64,000 bases of DNA from Maioricimonas rarisocia (GTDB lineage: Bacteria > Planctomycetota > Planctomycetia > Planctomycetales > Planctomycetaceae), in assembly GCF_007747795.1 (NCBI RefSeq), contig NZ_CP036275.1, forward strand, positions 4,208,001-4,272,000. Direction: 5' to 3'. The position numbers and the translations under genes were made by a program. Below, piece by piece: positions 48,401 through 56,253 of the stretch. A model generated the notes under the pieces. The model worked only from the letters and a program-made list of their open reading frames with translations, searched no databases and was not told the origin of the DNA. How positions within the stretch are numbered: position 1 is the stretch's first letter; every line of letters starts with the position of its first letter.

Positions 48401-49141
48401 TCAGCCGTCCGACTGCATCACGCTGGCGACTTCCGCAAGCTGCTCCTGCGTGTTCACGCCCATCGCTTCTTCGATGGTCAGTCGCTCCGCCGCGAGAACG
48501 TTGCGTCCCTTGTTCCGCAGAATCTCGGCACAGTCCGTCAGGTAGAGTTCGCCCTGCTTGTTCTCGGGGCGTACCTCGGTGAGCGCCTCGAACAGCGCTT
48601 TGCAGTCATACGCGAAGCAGCCGGTGTTGATCTCCTGGATCTGCAGCTCTTCGGGCGAGGCATCCTTGTGCTCGACGATCCGCAGAAAGTTCCCTTCGGA
48701 GTCCCGGACGATGCGGCCGAGTCCTTCGTTCGCCTCGGTCGTGGCGGTCCCAACGACACAGGCGGCGTCGTTTTCCTTCAGATCGCTGAGCAGACCGGCC
48801 AGCGAGGTTCCCTTCAGCAGCGGCGTATCGCCGGTGAGAACAAGCACCGGGCCGTCGTGTTCGGCCAGTGCGTCGCGACACATCATGACGGCATGGCCGG
48901 TCCCCAACTGCTCGGTCTGCAGGGCAAACTCGACGTCCTCGTGATGCTTCAGTGCTTCCTGAACGACTTCCGCCTTGTGGCCGACGACGACGACCATCCG
49001 CGTTGCGCCTGCCTCGCGTGCGGCATCGAGGACGTATTCGACCATCGGTCGGCCGAGGATCTCATGCAGAACCTTGGGAGTCTCGGACTTCATCCGCTTG
49101 CTCTTGCCAGCCGCCAGAATGATTGCCACGGGATCGTTCAC
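48401..49141 (-). CDS. Single-domain GlmU-like UDP-GlcNAc pyrophosphorylase
   Basis: The 246-residue protein contains only the nucleotidyltransferase half of GlmU. Motifs are VAIILAAGKSKRMKSETPKVLH (the LAAG..RM....PK signature), LQTEQLGTGHAVM, VLVLTGDTPLL, IQEINTGCFAY and KQGELYLTDCAEIL with RLTIEEAMGVNT. These match N-acetylglucosamine-1-phosphate uridylyltransferase more closely than other sugar nucleotidyltransferases. The C-terminal left-handed beta-helix acetyltransferase domain is missing, and no separate acetyltransferase is nearby. It starts at GTG 49141 with AGGTG upstream. The product would supply UDP-GlcNAc for wall, lipopolysaccharide or other glycans, with acetylation done by another enzyme. 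It ends at a REP-like block. Confidence 0.9.
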   Translation of the reverse strand: MNDPVAIILAAGKSKRMKSETPKVLHEILGRPMVEYVLDAAREAGATRMVVVVGHKAEVVQEALKHHEDVEFALQTEQLGTGHAVMMCRDALAEHDGPVLVLTGDTPLLKGTSLAGLLSDLKENDAACVVGTATTEANEGLGRIVRDSEGNFLRIVEHKDASPEELQIQEINTGCFAYDCKALFEALTEVRPENKQGELYLTDCAEILRNKGRNVLAAERLTIEEAMGVNTQEQLAEVASVMQSDG

Positions 49142-49163
49142 GGTTCGACACCTGTCTGAATAG

Positions 49164-49212
49164 AAAAAACGCCTTGCGGAACCAGACCGGGCGGCATGGT
49201 ATCAGCAAGGCG
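49164..49212 (-). terminator. Probable terminator on the minus strand with an A-run on the plus strand
   Basis: On the minus strand an 8-bp stem CGCCTTGC / GCAAGGCG with a loop of about 27 nt is followed by six T residues. It lies 46 bp after the end of the outer-membrane protein gene (49258) and before the GlmU-like start at 49141, so it could separate the two. The large loop lowers confidence. Confidence 0.6.
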
Positions 49213-49257
49213 TCGGATGACCAAACGGCTCGATGAACGGCCGGTGAAAGTCGGCAA

Positions 49258-50523
49258 TCAGTACCGGAATCCCATGCGGGCGATGAATCCGGTGTCGACG
49301 TCGAAGTCCCGTCCGAAGCGCTCGTAGTCGACTTCCCGTCCGAAGACCCAGCCGGCTTCGACGAAGGAGGTCAGCCAGCCCGCTTCCCACCTCAGGCCGC
49401 CGAGAACTCGCCAGTCTTCGAATTCCACGCGGGTCTGCCGGCTACCGCCGCCTCCCGGTGGCCGTACGACGATTTCATACGCTTCGACGTGGTATTCACC
49501 TGAGACGTACGCCCAGGTCGGCATGCCCCACGGCGCACCGAGGAAGACACTGACGCGCGGCTTGGGAAACAGCAGCCGAAATTCCCAGTACTGGTTGGGG
49601 GTGTAGACCGCACCAACGTAAGGCACGACCATGCCATCGACGCGGTCCCAATAGGCGGCACCGAGCCCCCACATCCAGTACGGATTCCACCGCCAGAAGG
49701 CGACCGCGTGACCGTCGAACAGCCAGCCGTCTGATGTCAGCGTGCCTCCGAGATCCGACGCGATTGCGGGGTTGAAGCCAAACTCGGCCGACCAACCCAT
49801 GTACTGCGGCGTCGCCATTTTCAGACCGAGTCCGAAGCGATACCCGGCACCAGGCAGTGAGATCGGCGGCGGGACCGCAGTGCCGCGGGGCCCGTCCCAG
49901 GCTCGCACGCTGAACTGTGGTGCGATGGAGAGAATCCAGTTCCAGCCGATCGGCGAGACCCACTCCTTCTCGACATCGAACTCGAAGATCTCGAGACTTC
50001 CGACCGATGGTGACGATGTTCCCTCACTCGGCAGCACGCCGAAATCCCACCTCGAGGTCCAGCCGTAGCGGTACGGTTGCGGACCATTCAGGCCGAACGA
50101 GTACAATCCATTCGGCATGCCCGGCGCAGGGGCCGCGTACGGCATGGCCGAATCACCCAGCCACGGGTCCGACGTAATGGGGGCCGGGTACCCCGGATCG
50201 GTATACGGGCTGACCGTGCCGAAACCGTTGGTCCCCATTCCATTCGTGCCGGGGTCGACGTACGGCGTGATTGTCCCACCACCGTCCGGAACCGTTCCCG
50301 GAGTATAGGGCGTGTTCCCGGGCGTATACGGGGCGGGCGTGTAACCGTTGCCATTCCCGGGTGGTGCCTGGAGAACCGGATTCTGCCCACGGACAATCAG
50401 CGGAGACGACTCCACCGAAAGGGCAGTCGCAAAGGGAGAGCCATCACTGCGCGTCGACACATCGTCCGGAAGTCCGGACGTTGCGGACAGAATGACAGCC
50501 AGCGTGAGGGTGGATACCGACAC
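49258..50523 (-). CDS. Probable outer-membrane beta-barrel protein with repetitive N-terminal region
   Basis: The 421-residue protein starts at GTG 50523, with AGGA about eight bases upstream. A short hydrophobic leader (LTLAVILSATSG) is followed by a Pro/Thr/Gly-rich low-complexity region with repeated YTPG-like units (APYTPGNTPYTPGTVP). The second half has alternating strands rich in Trp, Tyr and Gly (YGWTSRWDFGVLPS, WILSIAPQFSVRAW, FWRWNPYWMWGLGAAYW, VEFEDWRVLGGLRWEAGW). It ends in MGFRY, an aromatic-final pattern common in outer-membrane barrels. This shape is typical of exported planctomycete porin-like proteins, but no exact family is assigned. It is transcribed divergently from queG and closed by a probable terminator. 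Confidence 0.72.
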   Translation of the reverse strand: MSVSTLTLAVILSATSGLPDDVSTRSDGSPFATALSVESSPLIVRGQNPVLQAPPGNGNGYTPAPYTPGNTPYTPGTVPDGGGTITPYVDPGTNGMGTNGFGTVSPYTDPGYPAPITSDPWLGDSAMPYAAPAPGMPNGLYSFGLNGPQPYRYGWTSRWDFGVLPSEGTSSPSVGSLEIFEFDVEKEWVSPIGWNWILSIAPQFSVRAWDGPRGTAVPPPISLPGAGYRFGLGLKMATPQYMGWSAEFGFNPAIASDLGGTLTSDGWLFDGHAVAFWRWNPYWMWGLGAAYWDRVDGMVVPYVGAVYTPNQYWEFRLLFPKPRVSVFLGAPWGMPTWAYVSGEYHVEAYEIVVRPPGGGGSRQTRVEFEDWRVLGGLRWEAGWLTSFVEAGWVFGREVDYERFGRDFDVDTGFIARMGFRY

Positions 50524-50675
50524 GGGACAGTTCCTGAATTGAGAGCGAGGGGTAGTGTGCGGCAGGTGGAGCCCGCCGCCAGTGAGAGGGGGAGCGGAAC
50601 TTTGTCAAAACTCCCGTTTCCGGTCAACATCAATTCAAGTCGCAGCTCCGTGCGTCCGACGGCCGGCAGGTCACC

Positions 50676-51863
50676 ATGGCCAAGACGATGACGCAATCCG
50701 ACACAAACATTGACGAAACCAACACTTCGGCGCTGGCGGCCGAGCTCAAGCGGCAGGCGGCGACGCTCGGATTCCAACTCGTCGGGATCGCTCCGGCCAC
50801 CGCTCCGGAGTCGGGGCCACACTTCGAACGCTGGCTCGAGCGCGGGTTTGCCGGCCAGATGGAGTACATCCCCCGCCGTCGCGAAGCGTACGGCCACCCC
50901 GAGTTCGTGCTCGAGTCGGTCCGCTCGGTCGTGATGCTGGCGGCCAACTACAACAGCGGCGACGACAGCGGCGCCGCGCCGGATGATGCCTCACTCCGGA
51001 TCGCCCGCTACGCACGATCAACTGCGGACTACCACGACGTCCTCAAGTCGCGCGTCAAGCAGCTGGCGAACTGGCTGCACGATCAGTGCCCCGGCTGCCG
51101 GACGCGGGGCGTTGTCGACACGGCACCGCTGCTCGAGCGGGATTTCGCCCGCCGGGCGGGCCTGGGCTGGTTCGGCAAGAACACGATGCTGATCAACAAA
51201 CGGATGGGGAGCTGGTTCTTCCTTGCGGCATTGCTGACGGACGTCGACCTGCCGGCCGATCAGACGCACGAAACCTCCCACTGCGGGACCTGCACCCGCT
51301 GCCTCGAAGCCTGTCCGACGGATGCCTTCCCCGAGCCGCACGTCCTGGACGCGCGTCGGTGCATCTCCTACCTCACCATCGAACTGCGGGGGGAACCGAT
51401 TCCGGCCGAACTGCGTCCCGGCATTGGAGAGTGGCTGTTCGGCTGCGACGTCTGCCAGGATGTCTGCCCCTGGAACCGCAAGGCTCCCCAGACAAACGAG
51501 CCGCAGTGGACGCCCGTCCTGGCACAGTCTGCCGAGACACTTGGAGAAACACTGCGAATCGACGAGGCTGCCTTCCGGGAGCGTTACCGCAAACACCCGA
51601 TCTGGCGGATCGGCCGCGACGGACTGGTCCGCAACGCCTGCATTGTGACGGCGAACCTGGGCGAATCGCGGTTTGTCCCCGACCTTGTGCGACTTCTTGC
51701 AGACGCATCGTCGATCGTCCGGGGAGCGGCGGCGTGGGCGTTGGGCCGGCTGGGCGGCGAAGTTGCCTCACAGTCGCTTGCCGAGCGATCCTCCAGTGAG
51801 GATGATCCGACCGTCACACAGGAAATCGCAGCCGCTCTCGCCCACCTCGCCACCGAGGATTGA
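50676..51863 (+). CDS. queG: Epoxyqueuosine reductase
   Basis: The 395-residue enzyme reduces epoxyqueuosine in tRNA to queuosine, using cobalamin and two [4Fe-4S] clusters. Motifs seen are RGVVDTAPLLERDFARRAGLGWFGKNTMLI (with the catalytic-region Asp), HCGTCTRCLEACPTDAF for one cluster and LFGCDVCQDVCPWNRKA for the other. The C-terminal 80 residues look HEAT-like (VRLLADASSIVRGAAAWALGRLG), as in long-form QueG proteins that bind tRNA. The start is ATG 50676, with GGCAGGT upstream; ATG 50691 is also in frame. It lies next to a small cupin gene and dapB on the same strand, so a shared transcript is possible. No other queuosine gene is seen in the window. Confidence 0.94.
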   Translation: MAKTMTQSDTNIDETNTSALAAELKRQAATLGFQLVGIAPATAPESGPHFERWLERGFAGQMEYIPRRREAYGHPEFVLESVRSVVMLAANYNSGDDSGAAPDDASLRIARYARSTADYHDVLKSRVKQLANWLHDQCPGCRTRGVVDTAPLLERDFARRAGLGWFGKNTMLINKRMGSWFFLAALLTDVDLPADQTHETSHCGTCTRCLEACPTDAFPEPHVLDARRCISYLTIELRGEPIPAELRPGIGEWLFGCDVCQDVCPWNRKAPQTNEPQWTPVLAQSAETLGETLRIDEAAFRERYRKHPIWRIGRDGLVRNACIVTANLGESRFVPDLVRLLADASSIVRGAAAWALGRLGGEVASQSLAERSSSEDDPTVTQEIAAALAHLATED

Positions 51864-51914
51864 GGAAATCACCCAACACGCGCGGGCCCGCGCCGTCCAC
51901 CCGGGAGAGTAACC

Positions 51915-52277
51915 ATGCCGGTGCTGATTGAATCTCCGACCATTGTCCAGGCCGCCGGAAACAAACCGAAAGAGATCCGCGAGTACGTCGGGCGCGTCAA
52001 CTCGAAGACCGACGACGTCAGCATCGCGCGGATGAATAGTCCCGCCGGCTGGATCGAGCCGGGGCAGACTCCCGAATTCGACGAGTACACGATCGTTCTC
52101 AGCGGCACGCTGCGGGTGGAAACGCGCGAACGAACACTCGAAGTCGCAGCCGGACAGGCGATCATTGTTTCCGCCGGCGAGTGGGTGAAATACAGTACGC
52201 CGGGCGAGCATGGAGCCGAATATATCGCCGTCTGCCGCCCCGCATTCTCACCGGATACGGTCCATCGCGACGAATAG
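51915..52277 (+). CDS. Small cupin-domain protein
   Basis: The 120-residue protein has a single cupin-like beta-barrel. Visible motifs are EPGQTPEFDEYTIVLSGTLRV, for the first cupin box, and VAAGQAIIVSAGEWVKYSTP, for the second. The usual metal-binding His in the first box is not obvious, so metal binding is uncertain. ATG 51915 follows GGGAGAG. It is 51 bp after queG and 83 bp before dapB on the same strand, which suggests an operon, but no shared pathway is evident. Family members are often dioxygenase-like or binding proteins of unknown substrate. Confidence 0.8.
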   Translation: MPVLIESPTIVQAAGNKPKEIREYVGRVNSKTDDVSIARMNSPAGWIEPGQTPEFDEYTIVLSGTLRVETRERTLEVAAGQAIIVSAGEWVKYSTPGEHGAEYIAVCRPAFSPDTVHRDE

Positions 52278-52360
52278 CAGACTGCCTCTGCAGCGACCGG
52301 TCCGAAGGGGAACGGGTTGACGCAGTCGGCAAAATTGCTGATCAGAAAGCTTACGAATCG

Positions 52361-53161
52361 ATGACACAGCGCATTCAACTTGCCGTGAACGGTGCCGCCG
52401 GCCGCATGGGGCGACGCATCGTCGCTCTGGCCGCTGCCGATGACGAACTGCAGATCGTGGCGGCACTCGAGCACGCCGACAGTACGCTGCAGGGGGCGGA
52501 CGCCGGTGAACTGGCGGGCGTCGGCAACCTGGGGATTCCGATCACTGCGGAACTGGTCGATCGGCCTGACGTCATCATCGACTTCTCGCTTCCGGCCGGC
52601 CTGCTCGCGATCGCCCGCACCTGTGCCGAGCGCCGCATCCCCCTCGTCGCTGCCACCACGGGCCTCTCGCAGGAAGAGCGGGATACGGTTCTCGCGACAT
52701 CGCAGGAGGCACCGCTGATTCTCGCTCCCAACATGAGCATGGCGGTCAATCTCGGCATGAAGCTCGTGGGGGAAGCGTCGAAAGCCCTGAACGGTCGCGG
52801 CGACGGCGTCGACGTCGAGATCATCGAGCGACACCACCGGTTCAAGGAAGACGCCCCCAGCGGGACCGCCCTGAAGTTCGGCGAGATCGTGGCCGAAGAG
52901 ATGGGACAGACCGACCACGTGCACGGCCGCCACGGTGCGACCGGCAAGCGGCCCCAGTCGGAAATCGGTTACCATGCTCTGCGGACCGGCGACAACGTCG
53001 GCGAGCACACGATCGTTTTCGGCATGATGGGCGAAACGCTCGAAGTGACGGTCCGCGGCCACACCCGCGACAGCTACGCCTACGGTGCTCTCGCTGCCGC
53101 GAAATTCCTCGCCTCGCAGTCGGCCGGACTGTACACAATGGAAGACGTGCTGGGGCTGTAG
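52361..53161 (+). CDS. dapB: 4-hydroxy-tetrahydrodipicolinate reductase
   Basis: The 266-residue enzyme acts in lysine and diaminopimelate synthesis, reducing the dihydrodipicolinate precursor with NAD(P)H. The Rossmann motif is VNGAAGRMGRRIV at the N-terminus. The substrate-binding signature HHRFKEDAPSGTAL matches the usual HHRxKxDAPSGTA pattern, and the blocks LAPNMSMAVNLGMKL and RTGDNVGEHTIVFG are also typical. The length fits the family (E. coli 273). ATG 52361 begins this sequence; a frame open from 52181 adds no DapB-like residues. Diaminopimelate would also supply peptidoglycan cross-links. The TAG stop at 53159-53161 lies in a GTAG that begins a repeat block. Confidence 0.96.
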   Translation: MTQRIQLAVNGAAGRMGRRIVALAAADDELQIVAALEHADSTLQGADAGELAGVGNLGIPITAELVDRPDVIIDFSLPAGLLAIARTCAERRIPLVAATTGLSQEERDTVLATSQEAPLILAPNMSMAVNLGMKLVGEASKALNGRGDGVDVEIIERHHRFKEDAPSGTALKFGEIVAEEMGQTDHVHGRHGATGKRPQSEIGYHALRTGDNVGEHTIVFGMMGETLEVTVRGHTRDSYAYGALAAAKFLASQSAGLYTMEDVLGL

Positions 53162-54023
53162 GGTAGGAATGCCTGCCCCACCGGGCTTCCCGGAGAGCAA
53201 CACCGAAATGATGGGGGCGCAGCCACAGGAAGCGGCTCGTCACACGTCCCGTCGGCGAGTGACGCCGCACTGACATCCGCAGGATCCCCCCGAATTCAGG
53301 GTGCCACGGCTCTGTGAGCCGTGCGCTGCCCCGATCGGAACATTTCCCGACGCTTGCCGGCAGGCAGGAATGCCTGCCCCACCGGGCTTCCCGGAGAGCA
53401 ACACCGAAATGATGGGGGCGCAGCCACAGGAAGCGGCTCGTCACGCGTCCAGACGGCGATTGACGCCGCAATGACATCCGCAGGATCCCCCCGAATTCAG
53501 GGTGCCACGGCTCTGTGAGCCGTGTGCTGCCCCGATCGGAACATCAGCCGACGCTTGCCGGCAGGCAGGAATGCCTGCCCCACCGAGCCTCCCGGAGAGC
53601 AACACCGAAATGATGGGGATGCAGCCACAGGAAGCGGCTCGTCACGCGTCCCGTCGGCGAGTGACGCTGCCTCAACCCCCGGAGTCCTCCCCGAAAGCAG
53701 GGTGCCACGGCTCTGCGAGCCGTGTGCTGCCCCGATCGGAACATTTCCCGACGCTTGCCGGCAGGCAGGAATGCCTGCCCCACCGGGCCTCCTGGAGAGC
53801 AACACCGAATTGATCGGGGCGCAGCCACAGGAAGTAGGCTGGGACTGGTCCCAGCACCATACCTTCATGCCCGCCTGCGTCCGATGCTTGCTGGACTTTG
53901 CCGGCCCACTGCCTGCTGCACCGGTTGTAAACGGACGGCCATCTTCCGTCGTCGACGGCCGGCAATAGCCGGCCCTACGGAGCTGCAGCTCGGCCCTCCC
54001 GCCCTCGAGCCTCGAGCCATCAA
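53162..54023. repeat. Intergenic REP-like block 7: 200-bp tandem array (convergent gap)
   Basis: A unit of 200-201 bp is repeated: the AATGCCTGCCCC core recurs at 53168, 53369, 53570 and 53770. Each full unit carries a CACGGCT/AGCCGTG hairpin with GTGC foot (53301-53323, 53502-53524, 53702-53724) followed after 35 nt by a GGCAGGCA/TGCCTGCC hairpin in reverse (53359-53382, 53560-53583, 53760-53783). Between units lies a conserved stretch with ACACCGAAATGATGGGG and GCAGCCACAGGAAGCGGCTC. The array is followed by a GCTGGGAC/GTCCCAGC hairpin with GTAG foot (53834-53855) and, after 101 nt, a GGCCGGC/GCCGGCC hairpin in reverse (53957-53978). Frames through this block are not credible genes. Confidence 0.9.
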
Positions 54024-54845
54024 TCACCCCCGCAGCCCCGTCTTCTCCATCAGCCGGGCCGTCGATTCGTACGCCTCCTGCACCCACTCTTCGATGCGGT
54101 CCGGGTCGGGCGAGTATTCCAGCTCGATCGAGACCGCCCCGTCGATCCCCAGCTTGCCGATTTCTTTCAGGTACGGCTCGAATTTGACGACGCCCCGCCC
54201 GGGGGGCAGATCGCCGTGCTTCTCGCCGTCGCAATCCGAAATGTGGACGTGAATCGCCCGTCCTTTCAGTCGCGCCAGTTCCTTCGGGGAGACATCGGCC
54301 AGCACAAGATGCGACACGTCGATGTTGGCCGCGACCGCCGGGTGATCGACGTCGTCCAGAAAGCGGACCATGTTCTCGACATTGTTCAGTAACGACAGCG
54401 GGAACGGCTCGAGTTCGAGCGCAATCTGAATTCCAAGCGACTCGGCATACTCCCCCAGTTGCTGGCAGTTGTCGACCGCGGCCTCCCACTGCTCTTCGGG
54501 AGGAATGACCTCCTGATTCCAGATGTACTCCCCCAGCACCAGCAGCAGGTTCTTCGCCTGATACTCGTAAACCAGATCGAGATACGCCCGCACCCGGTCG
54601 AAGTGGAATCGCTGCACAGTCGGGTTGAAGTCGATAAGCCCGACGGCCACGCAGCAGACGGAGACAATCGGCAGCCCCACGCGATCGCACTCGTCCTTGA
54701 TGAGTCGTCGTTCGACCACATCGATGTCGAGCGGGTCCGTAAAGATGTCGATCGTATCGAACCCGATCTCCTTCGTTTTCTGGATTCCCCATTCCGTATC
54801 GCGGCCGGCCTGGGCCCAGGCAGAGTTGATCAGTCCCAGCTGCAT
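54024..54845 (-). CDS. Sugar phosphate isomerase/epimerase family TIM-barrel protein
   Basis: The 273-residue protein belongs to the AP-endonuclease-2-like TIM-barrel family (xylose isomerase-like). Residues expected to bind metal are seen in the barrel order: the Glu in GIQIALELEPF, Asp and His in VAANIDVSHL, His and Asp in AIHVHISDCDG, and the terminal Glu in AVSIELEYSPD. Members isomerise or epimerise sugars or polyols, and planctomycetes have many. The substrate is unknown. ATG 54845 has a strong AGGAGA ribosome site upstream. No sugar kinase or dehydrogenase lies next to it. A longer open frame over the same bases on this strand, continuing through the repeats, is a shadow. Confidence 0.9.
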   Translation of the reverse strand: MQLGLINSAWAQAGRDTEWGIQKTKEIGFDTIDIFTDPLDIDVVERRLIKDECDRVGLPIVSVCCVAVGLIDFNPTVQRFHFDRVRAYLDLVYEYQAKNLLLVLGEYIWNQEVIPPEEQWEAAVDNCQQLGEYAESLGIQIALELEPFPLSLLNNVENMVRFLDDVDHPAVAANIDVSHLVLADVSPKELARLKGRAIHVHISDCDGEKHGDLPPGRGVVKFEPYLKEIGKLGIDGAVSIELEYSPDPDRIEEWVQEAYESTARLMEKTGLRG

Positions 54846-55050
54846 GATGTGGTCTCCTGCGAAGAATCATTACTGAGAGAGTCGAGTCTATCCTCCCCCG
54901 CGGTGGACCGAAACGCGCCCGTGCACGGTCGTCGCGCCGCCGCGGTCGGCAGGGCAACTCATCCTCCAAAAGTCGTCTCGCGGCCCTCAGCAGATTCTGC
55001 TAGTTTCCCCGCGCCAATCTTCGTTGAAGCTGCGCGCAGGGGTTTTCCCG

Positions 55051-55974
55051 ATGACGAAAACGAACCGACTGTACTGTCTGACGATCGCCACGCTGAGTCT
55101 TCTCGGCACTGTCTCTGGTGGGCTTGCGGACGAGCCGGCCGGTCAGGAGCGATACCGCCTCCGGTACCACTTCATCCCCACGCAGACCGTGCACTACCGG
55201 GTAACGCACTCGGCCGACATCGCGGTCAACGTGGGCGGCAACCCCGGCGAAGTGCAGCACCAGTCCGATTCGGTCAAGCATTACCGCGTGACTGAAGTCG
55301 ACCCGCAGGGGAACGCGATCGCCGAAACCGGCATCGACTACGCCAGCATGTCGGCCGCCCAGGGGAATCAGCGGGCCCGCTACGACAGCCGCACTGACGA
55401 GACGCCCCCGCAGCAGTTTCAGGGCGTTCACGAGACGATCGGCCGCCCATTGCTGCGGCTCAAGCTCTCTCCGACCGGACAGGTCCTCAAGGCCGAAACG
55501 CTCGACGGCGTGCACGCGGCCGTCGACCTCGAAGCTTCCGGTATTCTGAACATCTTCCCGGTTCTGCCTGACGAGCCGGTCGGTGTGGGAGAAACCTGGC
55601 GGCACAACTTCGAGATCGACATCGTCGCCAGTCAGGAGAGCCCGGCCCTCAAGCGTCGCGTCAAGCTGCAGCGGCAGTACACGCTCGAATCTGTCGAGGG
55701 AGACATCGCCACGATCGCTGCCCGTACGGTCACGATCACGCCGATCCGGCAACCCTTCCAGGAGGGGCAGCTCGCCCAGCGGATGGTCAAGGGAACGCTG
55801 CAGTTCGACCTGAAGCGCGGCGTCGTCCTCTCGCGACAGGTCTCCGCCGATGCGCTGATCCCGGGTGCCTACGGACAGCAGTCGTCGCTGACCCTCAAGA
55901 GTTCACACGAAGAGAAGTACCTCACTCCCGATGAAGTGAAGACGGCCCTCGCGGTGCCGGCCAGCGTGCAGTAG
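55051..55974 (+). CDS. Exported hypothetical protein
   Basis: The 307-residue protein has a signal peptide (RLYCLTIATLSLLGTVSGGLA) and no TM helix after it. The mature part starts YRLRYHFIPTQTVHYRVTHSAD and continues as a mostly beta protein with RPLLRLKLSPTGQVLKAETLDG, VLPDEPVGVGETWRHNFEID and later IAARTVTITPI. This two-part pattern, a value plus a 'converted' output, resembles DUF6263-type secreted proteins, but no firm family is claimed. ATG 55051 follows AGGGG with a spacing of about eight bases. It is divergent from the TIM-barrel gene across 205 bp that contain no repeat element. A planctomycete-specific envelope role is likely. Confidence 0.75.
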   Translation: MTKTNRLYCLTIATLSLLGTVSGGLADEPAGQERYRLRYHFIPTQTVHYRVTHSADIAVNVGGNPGEVQHQSDSVKHYRVTEVDPQGNAIAETGIDYASMSAAQGNQRARYDSRTDETPPQQFQGVHETIGRPLLRLKLSPTGQVLKAETLDGVHAAVDLEASGILNIFPVLPDEPVGVGETWRHNFEIDIVASQESPALKRRVKLQRQYTLESVEGDIATIAARTVTITPIRQPFQEGQLAQRMVKGTLQFDLKRGVVLSRQVSADALIPGAYGQQSSLTLKSSHEEKYLTPDEVKTALAVPASVQ

Positions 55975-56253
55975 TCCGTTCGTGACGACGCGACGGTATT
56001 TCGGACGTTTCCGGGGCCTGCAGTTCGTTGACCTGCGAACGGATTCGTCTAAACTTGTCTCCGCCTGTCGTCGGCCTGCCCGGTGCTCCGCGTGCCTCGT
56101 GTCGCGCACACGGGGACAATCGCTCTCCCACGCCTGATCGTCTCGTTCCGAGTCGGTCGGTCGGGCCGCCTGAGTGGTGGGCACTCGCATTGCTCGCGTC
56201 TGTTTCGTACGGGCGCCGTGTCTTCTGGAGTTTCAGCGTCCCGGATTGTGTCC

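Noticed and set aside
47734-48545. Several small open frames with near-identical products in the repeat block
   Set aside because: They are created by translation of duplicated repeats. They have no ribosome site, and the similarity is at DNA level including the hairpins.
53162-53835. Regularly spaced repeats like a CRISPR array
   Set aside because: The repeat unit is about 200 bp, the stretches between hairpins are also conserved and not unique, and no cas gene is near.
53497-54969. A 490-codon minus-strand frame crossing the repeat block and the TIM-barrel gene
   Set aside because: It is in another frame over a clear TIM-barrel gene and reads through tandem repeats.
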